64,000 nucleotides of DNA, from positions 9,405,001-9,469,000 of the forward strand of contig OX359245.1 in the NCBI GenBank assembly GCA_947179485.1, read 5' to 3'. Below, in pieces: positions 34,033 to 44,307 of the stretch. The notes beneath the pieces were generated by a model. It did no database searches and had not been told where the DNA came from. It saw nothing but the letters and a program-made list of their open reading frames with translations. The stretch comes from Allacma fusca (lineage: Eukaryota; Arthropoda; Collembola; Symphypleona; Sminthuridae). The translations under genes were made by a program, and so were the position numbers. Positions within the stretch are counted from its first letter, which is position 1. Each line of letters begins with the position of its first letter.

Positions 34033-35144
34033 TTACGATAAAACCTGTTGCTTTTGACGTTTTCTTCCTCCTCCTCCTCCTCTTTCTTCTTCTTCTTCCT
34101 CTTCTGTTTCCGGATAGCTTGCTAAAGTCAATTCGGCTTCGTTAAATTGTCCGCTTATTCCTTCAGGTGGTACTGAAAGATCTTCCAACAAGTACGTCCA
34201 GGGCAATGTATCTTGCACTTTTGTCACTCGAAAAACTTCACGAGAATAATTCTCCGAGTAACCTATTTAACCAAAATCTAAATTGTAAATGACTGATTAA
34301 TTTTATTTTTGTAGAATTATATAATAATTATAATAATTGTCAGCTTACCTTTTTCAAAAATTAATTTTGCACGTGAAATTCGTACAAGATCATTGACATG
34401 ATATTTTGACGGTTTCCGAAGCACGTCATTTTTTTCCTTTAAATATTTACCAAACATTCGCTCCCAAACATCATATTGATTTTCAATTGTAACTGATCTC
34501 GGAGATCTACCTATTGTACGGTGATATGTATTATTGTAGGTTTCTACAAATTGTTGTAAAACATTATCGATTCTCTTTGTATTATTTTCCGTCATGTATC
34601 TTTGGAGTTTTTCGAATAATCCACGAATATAACGCTCCGCGATTGCTGCTTTAATATGGCTATGAATATGGTATGGTTTGATTTTGTTCTCCTTTAGGAA
34701 GGTGCGAAATTTTCCCGATACATACTCCTTGCCTCGGTCGCTGAACAGAAACAACGGCTTTGCCTGTGCTTGCTCAAAGATGGACTGAAATGCGGAAATC
34801 ATTGACTCTGCATCTTTTCTTTTAATCAATCTGACATATGCCATTTTACTAAAACTGTCTACAACAATTACAATAAAGTTATTTCTTTTGTTCCATTTTG
34901 AAATATTTGAAATGTCTTTGAGATCCGTAGACCAAACTTCGTTGATAAAGTTTAACATTATTTTTCTTCTACGAAACTTGTGACGCACTGGTTTATGTAG
35001 AGAGTAAGAATTTAATTTTAGCAACTCTTTTTCTACTGCCTTTTTATCTGTCCAGTGTGGCTGATTCTTAAGTAATGCACTCATCCCTGAATAGGATCCT
35101 GCCAATCGTTGATTTAAATAACTATTTCGCACTGACGACGACAT
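34033..35144 (-). CDS. Retroviral-type integrase of the Polinton (two exons)
   Basis: The enzyme joins the element to target DNA and makes the 6-bp duplication. The first exon starts with ATG at 35144. It shows the DDE triad: D in EVWSTDLKDIS (near residue 73), D in LFLFSDRGKEYVSG (near 135) and E in KAAIAERYIRGL (near 171), then TYNNTYHRTIGRSP, all usual for Polinton integrases. An 86-base intron (34263-34348, GTAAGC donor, AAATAG acceptor) joins in phase to a second exon. That exon carries REVFRVTKVQDTLPWTYLL, the known carboxy tail type, and an acidic and basic end. The triad is present and the gene looks whole. Confidence 0.93.
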
Positions 35145-35217
35145 GATGAATTAACAATCAGATTATTTACACAGGAATATGTAAACTAAGACTGTCGCAT
35201 ACAGTTTGACAATGCGG

Positions 35218-35225
35218 TATTTATA
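35218..35225 (-). promoter_or_regulatory. TATA-box candidate for the integrase
   Basis: TATAAATA on the minus strand lies about 75 bases before the integrase ATG at 35144. It sits right at the inner edge of the right terminal repeat. Distance and sequence suit an RNA polymerase II core promoter. It is not present at the same place inside the left repeat, which ends before it. Confidence 0.45.
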
Positions 35226-35231
35226 ACATCC

Positions 35232-35555
35232 TTAAGGTATGAGGACATTATTTGAACACGTGCGTACATCTGTTGAGTAACAAACGCACTAGTAGCAGCT
35301 GGAGATGCAACAGGCATGAACAGCTGATCAACAGTTATAATCGGAAATAATCAATAGACATTCAAATAATTACATCAATACCATACTCGCAGGAGTCGTC
35401 GGGAGCGATCGGGAATGCTCCCCAACTCCAACAAATTCTTCTGAGCATGCTCAGAACGTGCAACATACTCACACTCGGGAAGGCTCGGGATTGGTCGGCC
35501 GTGCCCGGAAAAAATCAATAGAAAAAGAAGGGCGATATACTTAATATCTACTACT
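35232..35555 (-). repeat. Polinton right terminal inverted repeat
   Basis: Inverse copy of 15809-16139, ending CTACT at 35555. It differs from the left copy by a few bases and by a shortened TTA tract near 35337. The frame at 35375-35569 is the mirror of the left one and is not counted as a gene. Confidence 0.95.
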
Positions 35556-36136
35556 AATGCGGCAGTCACTCATTTGATAAACTTGTTATATGCCAACTTC
35601 CATATCGTATCTCCTTGAGTAGCCAAACATTTCAGCGATAAAATTTCAGAGCCAACGAAAAAGCACGCTCGATAAAGACCCCATTGCCAAGAATGCCCAA
35701 GAAAATGCCAGAAGCCATCCTTGCCATATTAGTGTACTTACCTTCGTGCGCTAATAAAATTTAGGTATGAGGAGTGTTATACGTTCATGTACAAATACTT
35801 GCTGAGTGTATAGGCTGTTTTATTTTCTTTTATGTTTTGCACAAAAACTGATTTGTTTCAATCTGACTCGCGTTTTTTGAAGGCCAATTTTTATTGTTAA
35901 GGTAACATGAGTCAATAATTCCAAAATAAGTTTTTACTTTCGAGTTTTGGTAGAGACCGGTAGATTTTGCAAACTCGACCCGATTTTTTCGGGTCGAAAA
36001 AATGATACCCAAAACCGACTCGAAAGCAGACGGTCCCAAAAATATTAGACTCGAACTCGACTCGAACCCGACTCGAAACCGACTCGAACTCGAAACCTCG
36101 AGTTTCCCGAACTTGAAAAGAAATACTACATCGGAG

Positions 36137-37941
36137 TAGCACCCAGGCAATGATGCCATGAATCGTTCCGAAGCGCCGTTTTTCCCGTGTTTTACTTTCG
36201 CACCTCGCTTGTCAATTTCGTATGAATTTGTATGCGCTCAAATTTGGAATATTAACCAGTATTTTGAATTAAAGCTGTGAAACTGAAGTTGATGTTTCCA
36301 AATCTCTGAGAATCCACAGATGAAAGAATCCAAAAATCTGTGACAGGGCCTTTTGAAGGAGAGAGAAATTCCAAATTGCTACTGAAATTATTTACGGCCT
36401 ATTTAAGTTTGCTTAAAGCCAGTTTCCGAACTCTGGTTTCACAATTTTAATAGAAATGTTGTTGGTAAAACAATAAATAAATTATAATAAATCTTTATTG
36501 TAATTAATTCGCTCGAGCGTTCATAAAAAAATTTACAAGAACATTTTAAATGCTAAAACGACTTTTTCCATTGGAAATGCAATTATATAATTCGTTTTGT
36601 TTGATTTGTTTGTAATCATACAATTTACTTAACAAGTTACATAACTTTATGATAATATATTAAATCAATAGTAATTATTATAACAAAATAATCACTGTTA
36701 AATACGTTCTAAAAACTTGCACTTCAATTTTGAAAGCGTAATGCAATTAGGTCGAATTTCACGAGCAATGTATTTAAATTGTTTCCTGAAAAAATTTTTT
36801 TGAAAACGGCCACCGTGAAAATTACTATTTTTTGAAACATTTATAGGAGCCCATCAGATGCACAATTAGATGAAAAACACTTGAAAATGAAATTTTTTTT
36901 CATCTAAATCCCGATAGGAAGGTCAAAAACCCGAAAAATGCTATAATTTATTACAACCTTACCAATTTGAATATTAAAAAATGGCCTATCTCAAAAATTT
37001 TGCACAACTAACAACTACACTTATGATTTTTTTTCACACCGTAGAATCAAAACTGCAATTTTTTTCAAAAATTCACATCGACATTTTTGAAATTTTGGAT
37101 TTTAGTTTGACTGCCGGCAGACGCAAAAAAACGCTTTTTTAAAAGCCTAAACTCAAGAGAAGCATAAAAAGTGTACTGTTAAATTTTGAAAAAGCGTTTT
37201 TTTGCGTCTGCTGGCAGTCAAATCGGAGGAAATCCGAAGCGAGTAATTTATATACATACATATGTAAGGCGTTGTGCACATTTTACGTTCCGATGTATGA
37301 CATTAACCCTGTTAAATTTCGGAAGGATTTGTATAAAAATAAATCAGTAAGACCAAGGCGGAAAACTATGGGGTACAAAGGGACCATTTACCCCCCATTA
37401 GCACACTCGTGGGGAGGGGTAGCTGCTGTAGACGAAAGGAAGTTGCTGCCCAAGTAATACACGGGCAGCGCCTTAGATGTAATTACAAAGCCTTATCACG
37501 CACCATTCCTTGGGACCGTGTCGCAGCTCAACTAGTCCCAAATTGTTTTTTAAATAATTTGGGATTGGTTGGCTGTAGACCGTTCATATTGGGCCTGAAT
37601 ATTACCCACACTATTTACACTGTACATATGTACAATATGCATATGTGCATATTCTAAAAAAAATGTTTCACTATGGGAATAGCCGTTATCAAAAAAACAG
37701 AATCTCAGGTAAAATACATGAAATGGAGTCCTAGCCCGATTTTTAAATAAATACTAACAATACTTAAGCCTTTTGGAGCAGAGGGTTTATTTATAGATAC
37801 AACACTATAATTTTGTTCCTGAAATATAGTAATTCAAATAATTTTTTGTGGATATACACGCTAATAAAGCTAACAGCTACCGGATGTACGGGAAGTTTGA
37901 CCTACTTTGTTTGGAACATATCCCAACTTGGTACACTGTAG
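36137..37941. other. Unassigned AT-rich DNA with an R1 fragment and a hairpin
   Basis: 36270-36440 aligns with 62890-63060 (shared CTGAAGTTGATG, AGAATCCAAAAATC, CTGAAATTATTTAC and AGTTTGCTTAAAGC), so R1 or a linked repeat resumes after the hAT-like element. No credible gene is present. The frames at 37272-37457 and 37409-37657 have no recognisable domain and lie beside low-complexity DNA. Confidence 0.55.
37106..37222. repeat. Long inverted repeat with 34-bp arms
   Basis: The left arm 37106-37139 (TTTGACTGCCGGCAGACGCA and on) pairs with the right arm 37189-37222 with one mismatch (CCGGCA against the complement of TGCTGG). The loop is 49 bases. It resembles the joined ends of a very short MITE or a strong transcribed hairpin. 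Confidence 0.85.
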
Positions 37942-38016
37942 CAGTGAGCACTGGAAAATATAACGATTCGCTCCATATTGTACTACTGTAATGAAGAGAC
38001 AAATTCCACACCGGAT
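37942..38016. repeat. R1 dispersed repeat, copy 2, left part
   Basis: It aligns with positions 2-75 (GCACTGGAAAATATA, TATTGTACTACTGTAATG). It ends in CACCGGAT (38009-38016), which is repeated at 44308-44315, where R1 resumes. The uninterrupted order at 60-120 of this window shows the two pieces were once joined. Confidence 0.8.
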
Positions 38017-38023
38017 CACAGGT

Positions 38024-38568
38024 TGTTCATTCTCCCAAGGAATGAACAACATTTGCAGTGCAAGTAGGGTGTGAGTGAAGCCAGCTACCAGTGGCTCAGC
38101 GAGAAGACACTCGTCAGTAAGCAAGAATGACCTGATGATAGGACTCACAATGTTCCTATTATCAGGAACCTTAGAGATAATGCAAATAAGGTACACTGGA
38201 GTGTTTACAAGCACTAGTGGAGCGAATGTCATGGAGTTTTCTTACTTTGTATTTTTATTTTTAGAATTGACCCCAGAATGTTCTGGAAGCTCACTTTGGC
38301 GCTCAAGCCATTTGTTTTTGGACTGATATGTTTTAGATTGTCACCAGTAGATCTTGAGATCCCGACCAGGAAATCCAACTCTCGTCTCATTGTCCAATCC
38401 AGTCATTATTTTTCATTTATATTTTTGACTCATTAAATAATAATTTAATTTCGGGTTTCTTAAAATTAACCAACGCCAAGTACCACTCATTGATTCGCGC
38501 ATACCTTCACAATTTCACACAAGTTCGCACTATTTTTCATCTCACAGTCCGCATCTCCATCCGCGGTT
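38024..38568. mobile_element. 545-bp insertion in the left end of the tnp2-like transposon
   Basis: It is bounded by the 9-base direct repeat ATCACAGGT (38015-38023 and 38569-38577), which splits the transposon terminus. It contains strong hairpins: GTTGTTCATTC/GAATGAACAAC (38022-38050, perfect 11-bp stem, overlapping the left boundary) and CCTGATGATAGGA/TCCTATTATCAGG (about 38129-38164, one mismatch). It has no coding sequence. The family is unknown; a 9-bp duplication would fit MULE-like elements, but the ends are not clearly inverted. Confidence 0.55.
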
Positions 38569-38588
38569 ATCACAGGTCGTCACGTGAA

Positions 38589-38830
38589 CGGGTAAAACCC
38601 GGGTACATGGGAACGGGAACGAGTACAGGAACGGGTACGGGAACAAATATTTTGTTCCCAGCCAGTTTGGGTACGGGAACAGGAACACACTCAGGTGGAC
38701 CCGATCACCGGAAACAGGAACAGGAGTGGGAACAAGAACAGAGATTTTCAATTTGTTCCCGTTCCCATCGGGAACGGGTACGGTCAACGCATAATCCCGT
38801 TCCCATACCTGTTGTTCCCGGGATCGAGTG
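38589..38830. repeat. GGGAACGGGTACGGG cluster, left
   Basis: Imperfect repeats of GGGAACGGG, GGGTACGGG and their complements GTTCCCGTTCCC. Several short frames open across this cluster on both strands because of its low complexity; they are not genes. The partner cluster is at 44045-44295. Confidence 0.9.
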
Positions 38831-39455
38831 GTTACTTTTACCATCTGTCTGTAGGAACACACTCGAAATTAATCTTGGAAGACTATAGTATTTATGTAAT
38901 TAATACAATTTGCATATTCCAGTGTGTTATTTTTTTCCTGCAATTTCTACACACATATCCTTGCATGAAAGATAATCATGTTAGAACTCCTTTTTCAGTA
39001 CAACTGAGGTATTTTCTAGAATAATTCTACAAATTTAATATAATAAATATTAAAATAATTATTATTAGTTTATTCTTTTGTTGCAAGTTTTACTCTTGGA
39101 AAATTGATTACTCGAATTAATGTTTTCTTTAAATAAGACTAACAAAGGGAAACAAAGCCGTGCTGGCATATATTTTTCAGATATTGTGTGTATGCAGAAA
39201 ATTATCTATGGACCAGCAATGATCTTAAATATTAAGTACCATTTTGAAACCCTCACCAACATTCAATTTTATTGTTGGAAAAGCAGCATCACTGCTCCAT
39301 TCATTGTTGCATCCTTTTCCAGTATGGCATTTTAAAGTGTTGATATTCATCCCAGCCAGCACAAGTAATCCATAAGATATCTTCGAACCATCTTCGTTTT
39401 CGCAAACTATTCGCAAGATACTCACGAAAGAACGAAGTTTCTGCTGCGAAGACTT

Positions 39456-41644
39456 ATGCAAGATATGTCTAAGAATTTATCTTCTATGATTCGTAAAGTA
39501 ATCGTTATGAAATGGCATAATTTGGCGGTGTTCTGTCACTGTCCAGTACAATGTCCGTTACACAAAGACGACTCAATGCAAATGGATGAGCTAAGCGGAT
39601 GCCATGGTTCTTTAAGTAAGCAAATCATGAAGTTTGGGATCAAGAATCTTGGTCAGCTCTCTACATTGAATATTTCAGGTGAGATATTGTTACCTCATTT
39701 AAATCCCATTTTCAATTTAGATATAAAATATATACATAGAAAGACATATTCGGAAAGGCATTCGAGACGAAAGCGTCAATTTGAAGTTCAAAATCAAATT
39801 GTATCTGTCCAAAATTACAAATCTCCCGAATTTCGGGTTTCAACCGGATTAAGAACAATCTAGAAACTGGTAACCGTGGCCAGAATTACAACTCGGTTCA
39901 GAACATGTTCTCCCCAAATGATACCAGCATTGCGAATTATCCAAACTGTACCATTAATGTGGAGGCAGCTGAAGGAACCAGTTTCGACATTAATTATGTG
40001 ACCTCAAGTGATGACTCGGAAGATAACCATGAGAAACTTGATGTTGAAGAATTTCTTCGGATGTGGGCTGTCAAGCACAAAATACCTTCGTGTGCATTAG
40101 GGGAACTATTGAAGCATCTACGACTGTATCCTCATTTCGAAAAATTACCGTCGGATTCAAGAACTCTTTTAAAAACTCCTCGAGTAACACAAGTTTGCAA
40201 CATATCCCCTGGACTGTACGCACACTTCGGTTTAAGAAACAATTTATTACGAGTAATCGAAATTAATTCCAATGAAAATATAAACCAACTGAATGTGCAG
40301 TTTAACATTGATGGACTTCCGCTGTTTAAAAGTTCAAGTGATCCGTTCTGGCCGATACTAGGATTTGTACAAAATCTTTCTAAAGTTCACTTTGTTATAG
40401 GAATCTACGTAGGAAAATCAAAACCAGCCATACCAGAGGAATATTTGCACGAATTTGTGGTTAAAAGTTAATATAAAAGTTGTTACGTTCTTATACAAGT
40501 TGCATAAAATGTACAATTAAGGGCAATTATGTAGAAAACAGAGTGGTACTAACTGAGACGAATCTTCCACGAAGAACAGACAAAAGTTTTAGACAGCAAG
40601 ATGATTGCGAACATCACAATGGAAATTCTCCGCTTACAAAAATTAAGTTCGATGTAGTGAAATGTTTTCCGCTTGAATTTATGCACTCTGTATGCATAGG
40701 TGTCGTTAGGAAATTGTTATATTTGTGGATTAAGTCAAAACCCTGTTCCTACAAAATAAGTGCTACTCAATCAAATGTTGTTTCCAAAAACCTTTGCCAG
40801 CTAGTTGCTTATGCCCCAAAGGAATTTTCCAGAAAACAGAGGAGCTGGCACGAATTGGATCGCTGGAAAGCGACGGAGTTCAGAAATTTTGTTCTGTAGT
40901 TTGGACTCTGGGTCCTCCAAGAAGTACTTCATAAAAATATATATGAAAATTTTATGTGTCTGCATGTATCAATTAGAAACCCGTGTGATAAAAATCGCTT
41001 CAAACATTTCAGCGATTATGCTCATGAATTACTTGTGTGTTTTATAAAGCAGATTCAGCAGCTGTATGGAAAAAAATATGTCCTACAACATTCACGCTTT
41101 AGAGCATTTGGCAGAAGATTGTAACAATCTCGGAACTCTGGATGAATTTAGTGGATTCCGGTTTGAAAATCACCTCGGATAGCTAAAGCCCATGCTTCGA
41201 TAACCAAATTGTCCCCTTCAAAAAGTCCACCGCCGGATTATTGAGGCAGATTCATTAAAATTGGACATTCTTGAAGATAGAAAACGAAGAAAATCCAGCT
41301 TTTACATTTTGCCTGATACAGTGTCGTGTCCGCAATACAGCAACTACTATTTAGGAATTTTTGAGCTTAATTCATCTACGGGAAATAACACTTGCATGTT
41401 AAAAAATAATAAAGTTATACAAATTAAGTGCTTCGGTGTAGTTGGTGAGGACCAAGTTGTGGTGGGCAGACAATACTTGAATCAAACATCATCTTTCAAA
41501 TATCCATGCGAATCTAAAAAATTAAATATTTATAATGTGGATTATCTTTCCGAAGAACAATACTGGAAGTGCTCTGACATAAATTACAGATGTATCTATA
41601 TTCCTCATGAAAACAGTGCTGTAGTAATTCCACTTTTATTTTAG
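39456..41644 (+). pseudogene. tnp2-like transposase, decayed
   Basis: Recognisable blocks follow each other in several frames. They are a CHCPVQCPLH zinc-like motif (39456-39700); LDVEEFLRMWAVKHKIP then INQLNVQFNIDGLPLFKSSS (39905-40471); KIKFDVVKCFPLEFMHSVCIG with GVVRKLLYLW and ELDRWKATEFRNF (40480-40899); a YNIHALEHLAEDC stretch (about 41075-41190); and VVGRQYLNQTSSFKYPC (41261-41644). This order matches tnp2-like transposases in arthropod and Hydra transposons. Frame changes occur at about 40470, 40900 and 41190-41260, with at least one in-frame stop near 41180, so the enzyme cannot be made as one protein. Some gaps may be introns. Confidence 0.75.
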
Positions 41645-41657
41645 GACTACTTTAAAA

Positions 41658-43230
41658 ATGGAACTACAATACAAAGTCGTCCATTTTCTATCAACTGAAG
41701 AGGTTGAAGTTGCTCCTCAAAATTGAATCTTCATAGAAAATGATGAGCTGCAGTGCCATCGGCCAAATTGGTGAAAACCAGAAAGGAGTGCAGTGAGAAG
41801 CGAAACTCAGCCACCGAAATCCGGATGGTTCGAATTCGAATTATGAACCAGTATGGTACGATTTGTTTATTATTGTTTAACATTGCAAAAATAAAAATAC
41901 TCTATGTATGTAATATGTATGTATATGACATATGTATGCAGTGTAACATTTGCACACAGATACGTTCGAAGAAGCTTCTGCAAATGTGAAGCACTACGAA
42001 GAATTTTCGGACATGAGCGAGACGGACGTTCCAGCTATACCAATCGTTCTTTCACGGTCAGGGCGAACGGTCAAGAAACGGAATTTGGAGTTTGAAATCT
42101 CGAATGGTCGAGAAATTTCTAAGAAGATTCGGCCTCCCTGTTTAATTAATTTACCAAAATTTCCGGAAACAAATGCTCAGGTTGAAAGCGAGATTAACTT
42201 TGTGGATGAAAGTGCGAACAACGACACATCAACTTGTAATTCTGACATTATTCATACGACAGAGGTGTTTATTCCAACTGTCCCAACGTCTGCTTACGAC
42301 GAGTTGCTGTGTGAATTTAGAGGTAAAATTAAGAATCTTAGTCTTTTGTAAAAACAATTAACGATGTGGGGAATTTTTAGCAAGTGTGTGATTGGTTTGT
42401 AAATTGGACAGAGTTTCAGAATACATGCCTTCGAAATTATGCAACTATTCAAGCAAACCAGTCTTCGATGATGAAAATGATGGACGCAATTTTGTATAAT
42501 TCAAAGGCCAGTATTCATATATCGCCCTCCTCCCATCCCGTTCGGACAAATTTTGGATTTCCATTTCAGACTATGGCGTCGTTATTAGCGTTTGATGAGA
42601 AAATAGTTTCCGATGAAAATTTTCGAAGTGCATGTGTGAGTATCAATAAATTGATTTGTTCGAAATAATACATATTTTTTCGTTTGCATCTAACAGCGTA
42701 CAAAATCTTTCAGAATAAGTACCTCGGAAGTATCGGAGGATGCGACGTGACCGCCATTGTGTTTGTGGTACTGAAGAAAGTTTTATCGTTCGAATTGGCT
42801 TATGAATTCAACTTCAATGGTGTCCATGGAAAGGCTAATTTTTCATTGCTTAATCTGAATGATCTTATTTTGGTGAGTATCAAGCTGTACATGTTTGTAT
42901 CAATGTTAAGATATAATATTTAAATCTTTTAACCGTAATTCTATTTAGATGTTGTGCGTGAAAACCCCAGGACTTCTCAGGAATCGTTGCTTAATGTGCG
43001 CTCAAAAATTCAGAACTGGGTTCAGCACGCTGGAGATAAGCTTACAAAGGATTCTGGGAATAGTATTAATGCTAAGCTGACCGTACGTGTCTATATCTTG
43101 ATCAGAATTTCCAAAACCTTATATAATTGCTATTATTAGTATACCAACAGTAATACTAAATAATACAGGACATACTAGTTTATTTGATATTATTGCATTT
43201 CAGCTGAAGTTTAACAATGAATTTTTCTGT
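41658..43230 (+). pseudogene. DUF4806-like gene carried by the transposon, probably broken
   Basis: The start is MELQYKVVHFLSTEEVEVAP at 41658, the usual beginning for this family. The DUF4806-like core is GFPFQTMASLLAFDEKIVSD then YLGSIGGCDVTAIVFVVLKK and FNGVHGKANFSLLNLNDLI. GT-AG pairs suggest introns at about 41851-41961, 42323-42381, 42634-42713, 42872-42948 and 43085-43203. An in-frame stop follows codon 22 (near 41724) and another lies near 41760, so the amino end is broken. Proteins of this family often accompany tnp2-like transposases. Their job is unknown to me; a role in transposition is an inference. Confidence 0.65.
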
Positions 43231-44044
43231 ACAATTAGGGCCAACAAAACTGCAATGCGGCTATCAATATTGGCTCTTAAGATTTCGGTTAAGATTTTGG
43301 GGTGATGGATTGAATACTTTCCGAGCTTACAACATTGCTGAAATCATATGCTAATATCATTTTAACCCATTTAGAATTGTTTCTATAATACTATATTTTA
43401 TTCTACATTGGTTAAATGACTTAGATATACACGTACGTTTTGTGGTCTGTATGACTTAGTCCCAACTTTATAAAATTGTTTAGTAAGAATTTGGCTGAAT
43501 GTAATTTATTGTTTATATGTAATGACCTCTTCAGGTTATTTGTGAGTAACTGAAGTTAAAATTAATAAACCTATACATTACCCCATGAATACACTGTTTA
43601 CTCACTTTAAAAAATAAACCTTCATTCAGTAGTAGATGTGCACATCAATGCTACATAATATAAATGCGCACAAGATTTTTGTTTCGTTAATTTGCCCTTT
43701 GCGCATCTTGAAGCTTTCGTTAGAAGAACCATTTAAGTTTTGTGAAAGAAAGTTTCATGCGGCCATATTAAAAACTTAAAGTTATCGTGAAGCCAACTTT
43801 GCTATTCTTGAGTGAACTCTCCAAGTTATCGCGCTTTCTTGCATAAGTGTTCGTGGCGATTTCACTTGGTGCTAGCTGGGATTCTACTCGGTACATAAAC
43901 TCTGAAGAATTAAACAATTAGTTATTACGCTGTTACGTTTGCTATAGGGGTGCGTTTAACCGCCCTGCACATTGTCTGTTTTTTATCTGAAAAACGAAGG
44001 GGTTGGTTGTTGCAGAAATTCTGATAATAATTTTTACCACACCA
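43231..44044. other. Non-coding right interior of the transposon
   Basis: AT-rich sequence with no open gene. It probably contains the 3' untranslated part of the DUF4806 gene (AATAAA-like words near 43565 and 43612). Confidence 0.5.
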
Positions 44045-44295
44045 AAAACAACACGACCTGGACCCGGGAACGGGAACACCGGCTGTGGGAACGGGTACGG
44101 GTCCAGAAAATTTTTCATTGCTGGGTACGGGAACACGAACAGGTCCGGGAACGAATTTTTATTAAACTCATGGGAACGGGTACCTAAAATACTGTTCCCA
44201 CTCTCACGGGAACGGGTCCAGCTACGGGAGCACTTACGGGGAATACCCATTGAATGGGAACAGGAACGGGAACGAGAACAAATTTTTTGTACCCA
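44045..44295. repeat. GGGAACGGGTACGGG cluster, right
   Basis: Same word family as at 38589-38830, here immediately inside the right terminus of the transposon. Frames through it on both strands are low-complexity shadows. Confidence 0.9.
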
Positions 44296-44307
44296 TGACG
44301 ACCACTG

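Larger units (their letters stand above)
15809..35555. mobile_element. Polinton/Maverick, largely whole
   Basis: A 19,747-bp element starting AGTAGTAGATATT and ending in its inverse, AATATCTACTACT. It has about 325-bp terminal inverted repeats and the 6-bp duplication AATGCG (15803-15808 and 35556-35561). These are the known Polinton features. It encodes a retroviral-type integrase, penton-like and double-jelly-roll capsid proteins, adenain-like protease, packaging ATPase and protein-primed PolB. It also has a PIF1-like helicase, which only some Polintons have. Several genes show likely introns. I count about three interruptions beyond these, so it should be read as a slightly damaged fossil. 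The first 190 bp of the two ends are identical, so it is young relative to its surroundings. Confidence 0.96.
15546..36128. mobile_element. hAT-like MITE split by the Polinton
   Basis: Left end TAGTGTTTTTATCGG and right end AAGAAATACTA carry the perfect 8-bp duplication CATCGGAG outside (15538-15545 and 36129-36136). The two outer parts, 15546-15808 and 35556-36128, match the left and right halves of the element at 13877-14804, including the TTGGGCTCGACTCGACTCG words and the GATAAACTTGTTATATGCCA tract. Without the Polinton and its duplication the element would be about 830 bp. It carries no transposase. Confidence 0.93.
38017..44307 (+). mobile_element. DNA transposon with tnp2-like transposase and DUF4806 gene
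   Basis: A 6.3-kb element flanked by the perfect 8-bp duplication CACCGGAT and splitting an R1 copy. The right end reads GACGACCACTG. The matching left sequence CACAGGT...CGTCACG is itself interrupted by a 545-bp insertion. Subterminal clusters of GGGAACGGGTACGGG words lie at 38589-38830 and 44045-44295. Inside are remains of a tnp2-like transposase and a spliced gene with a DUF4806-like domain, a combination I know from arthropod and cnidarian transposon proteins. The CA...TG termini and 8-bp duplication do not settle the superfamily; P-like or CMC-related are possible. Confidence 0.8.

Noticed and set aside
38490-39024. Frames on both strands through the GGGAACGGG cluster
   Set aside because: They are produced by low complexity; no shared residues with known proteins.
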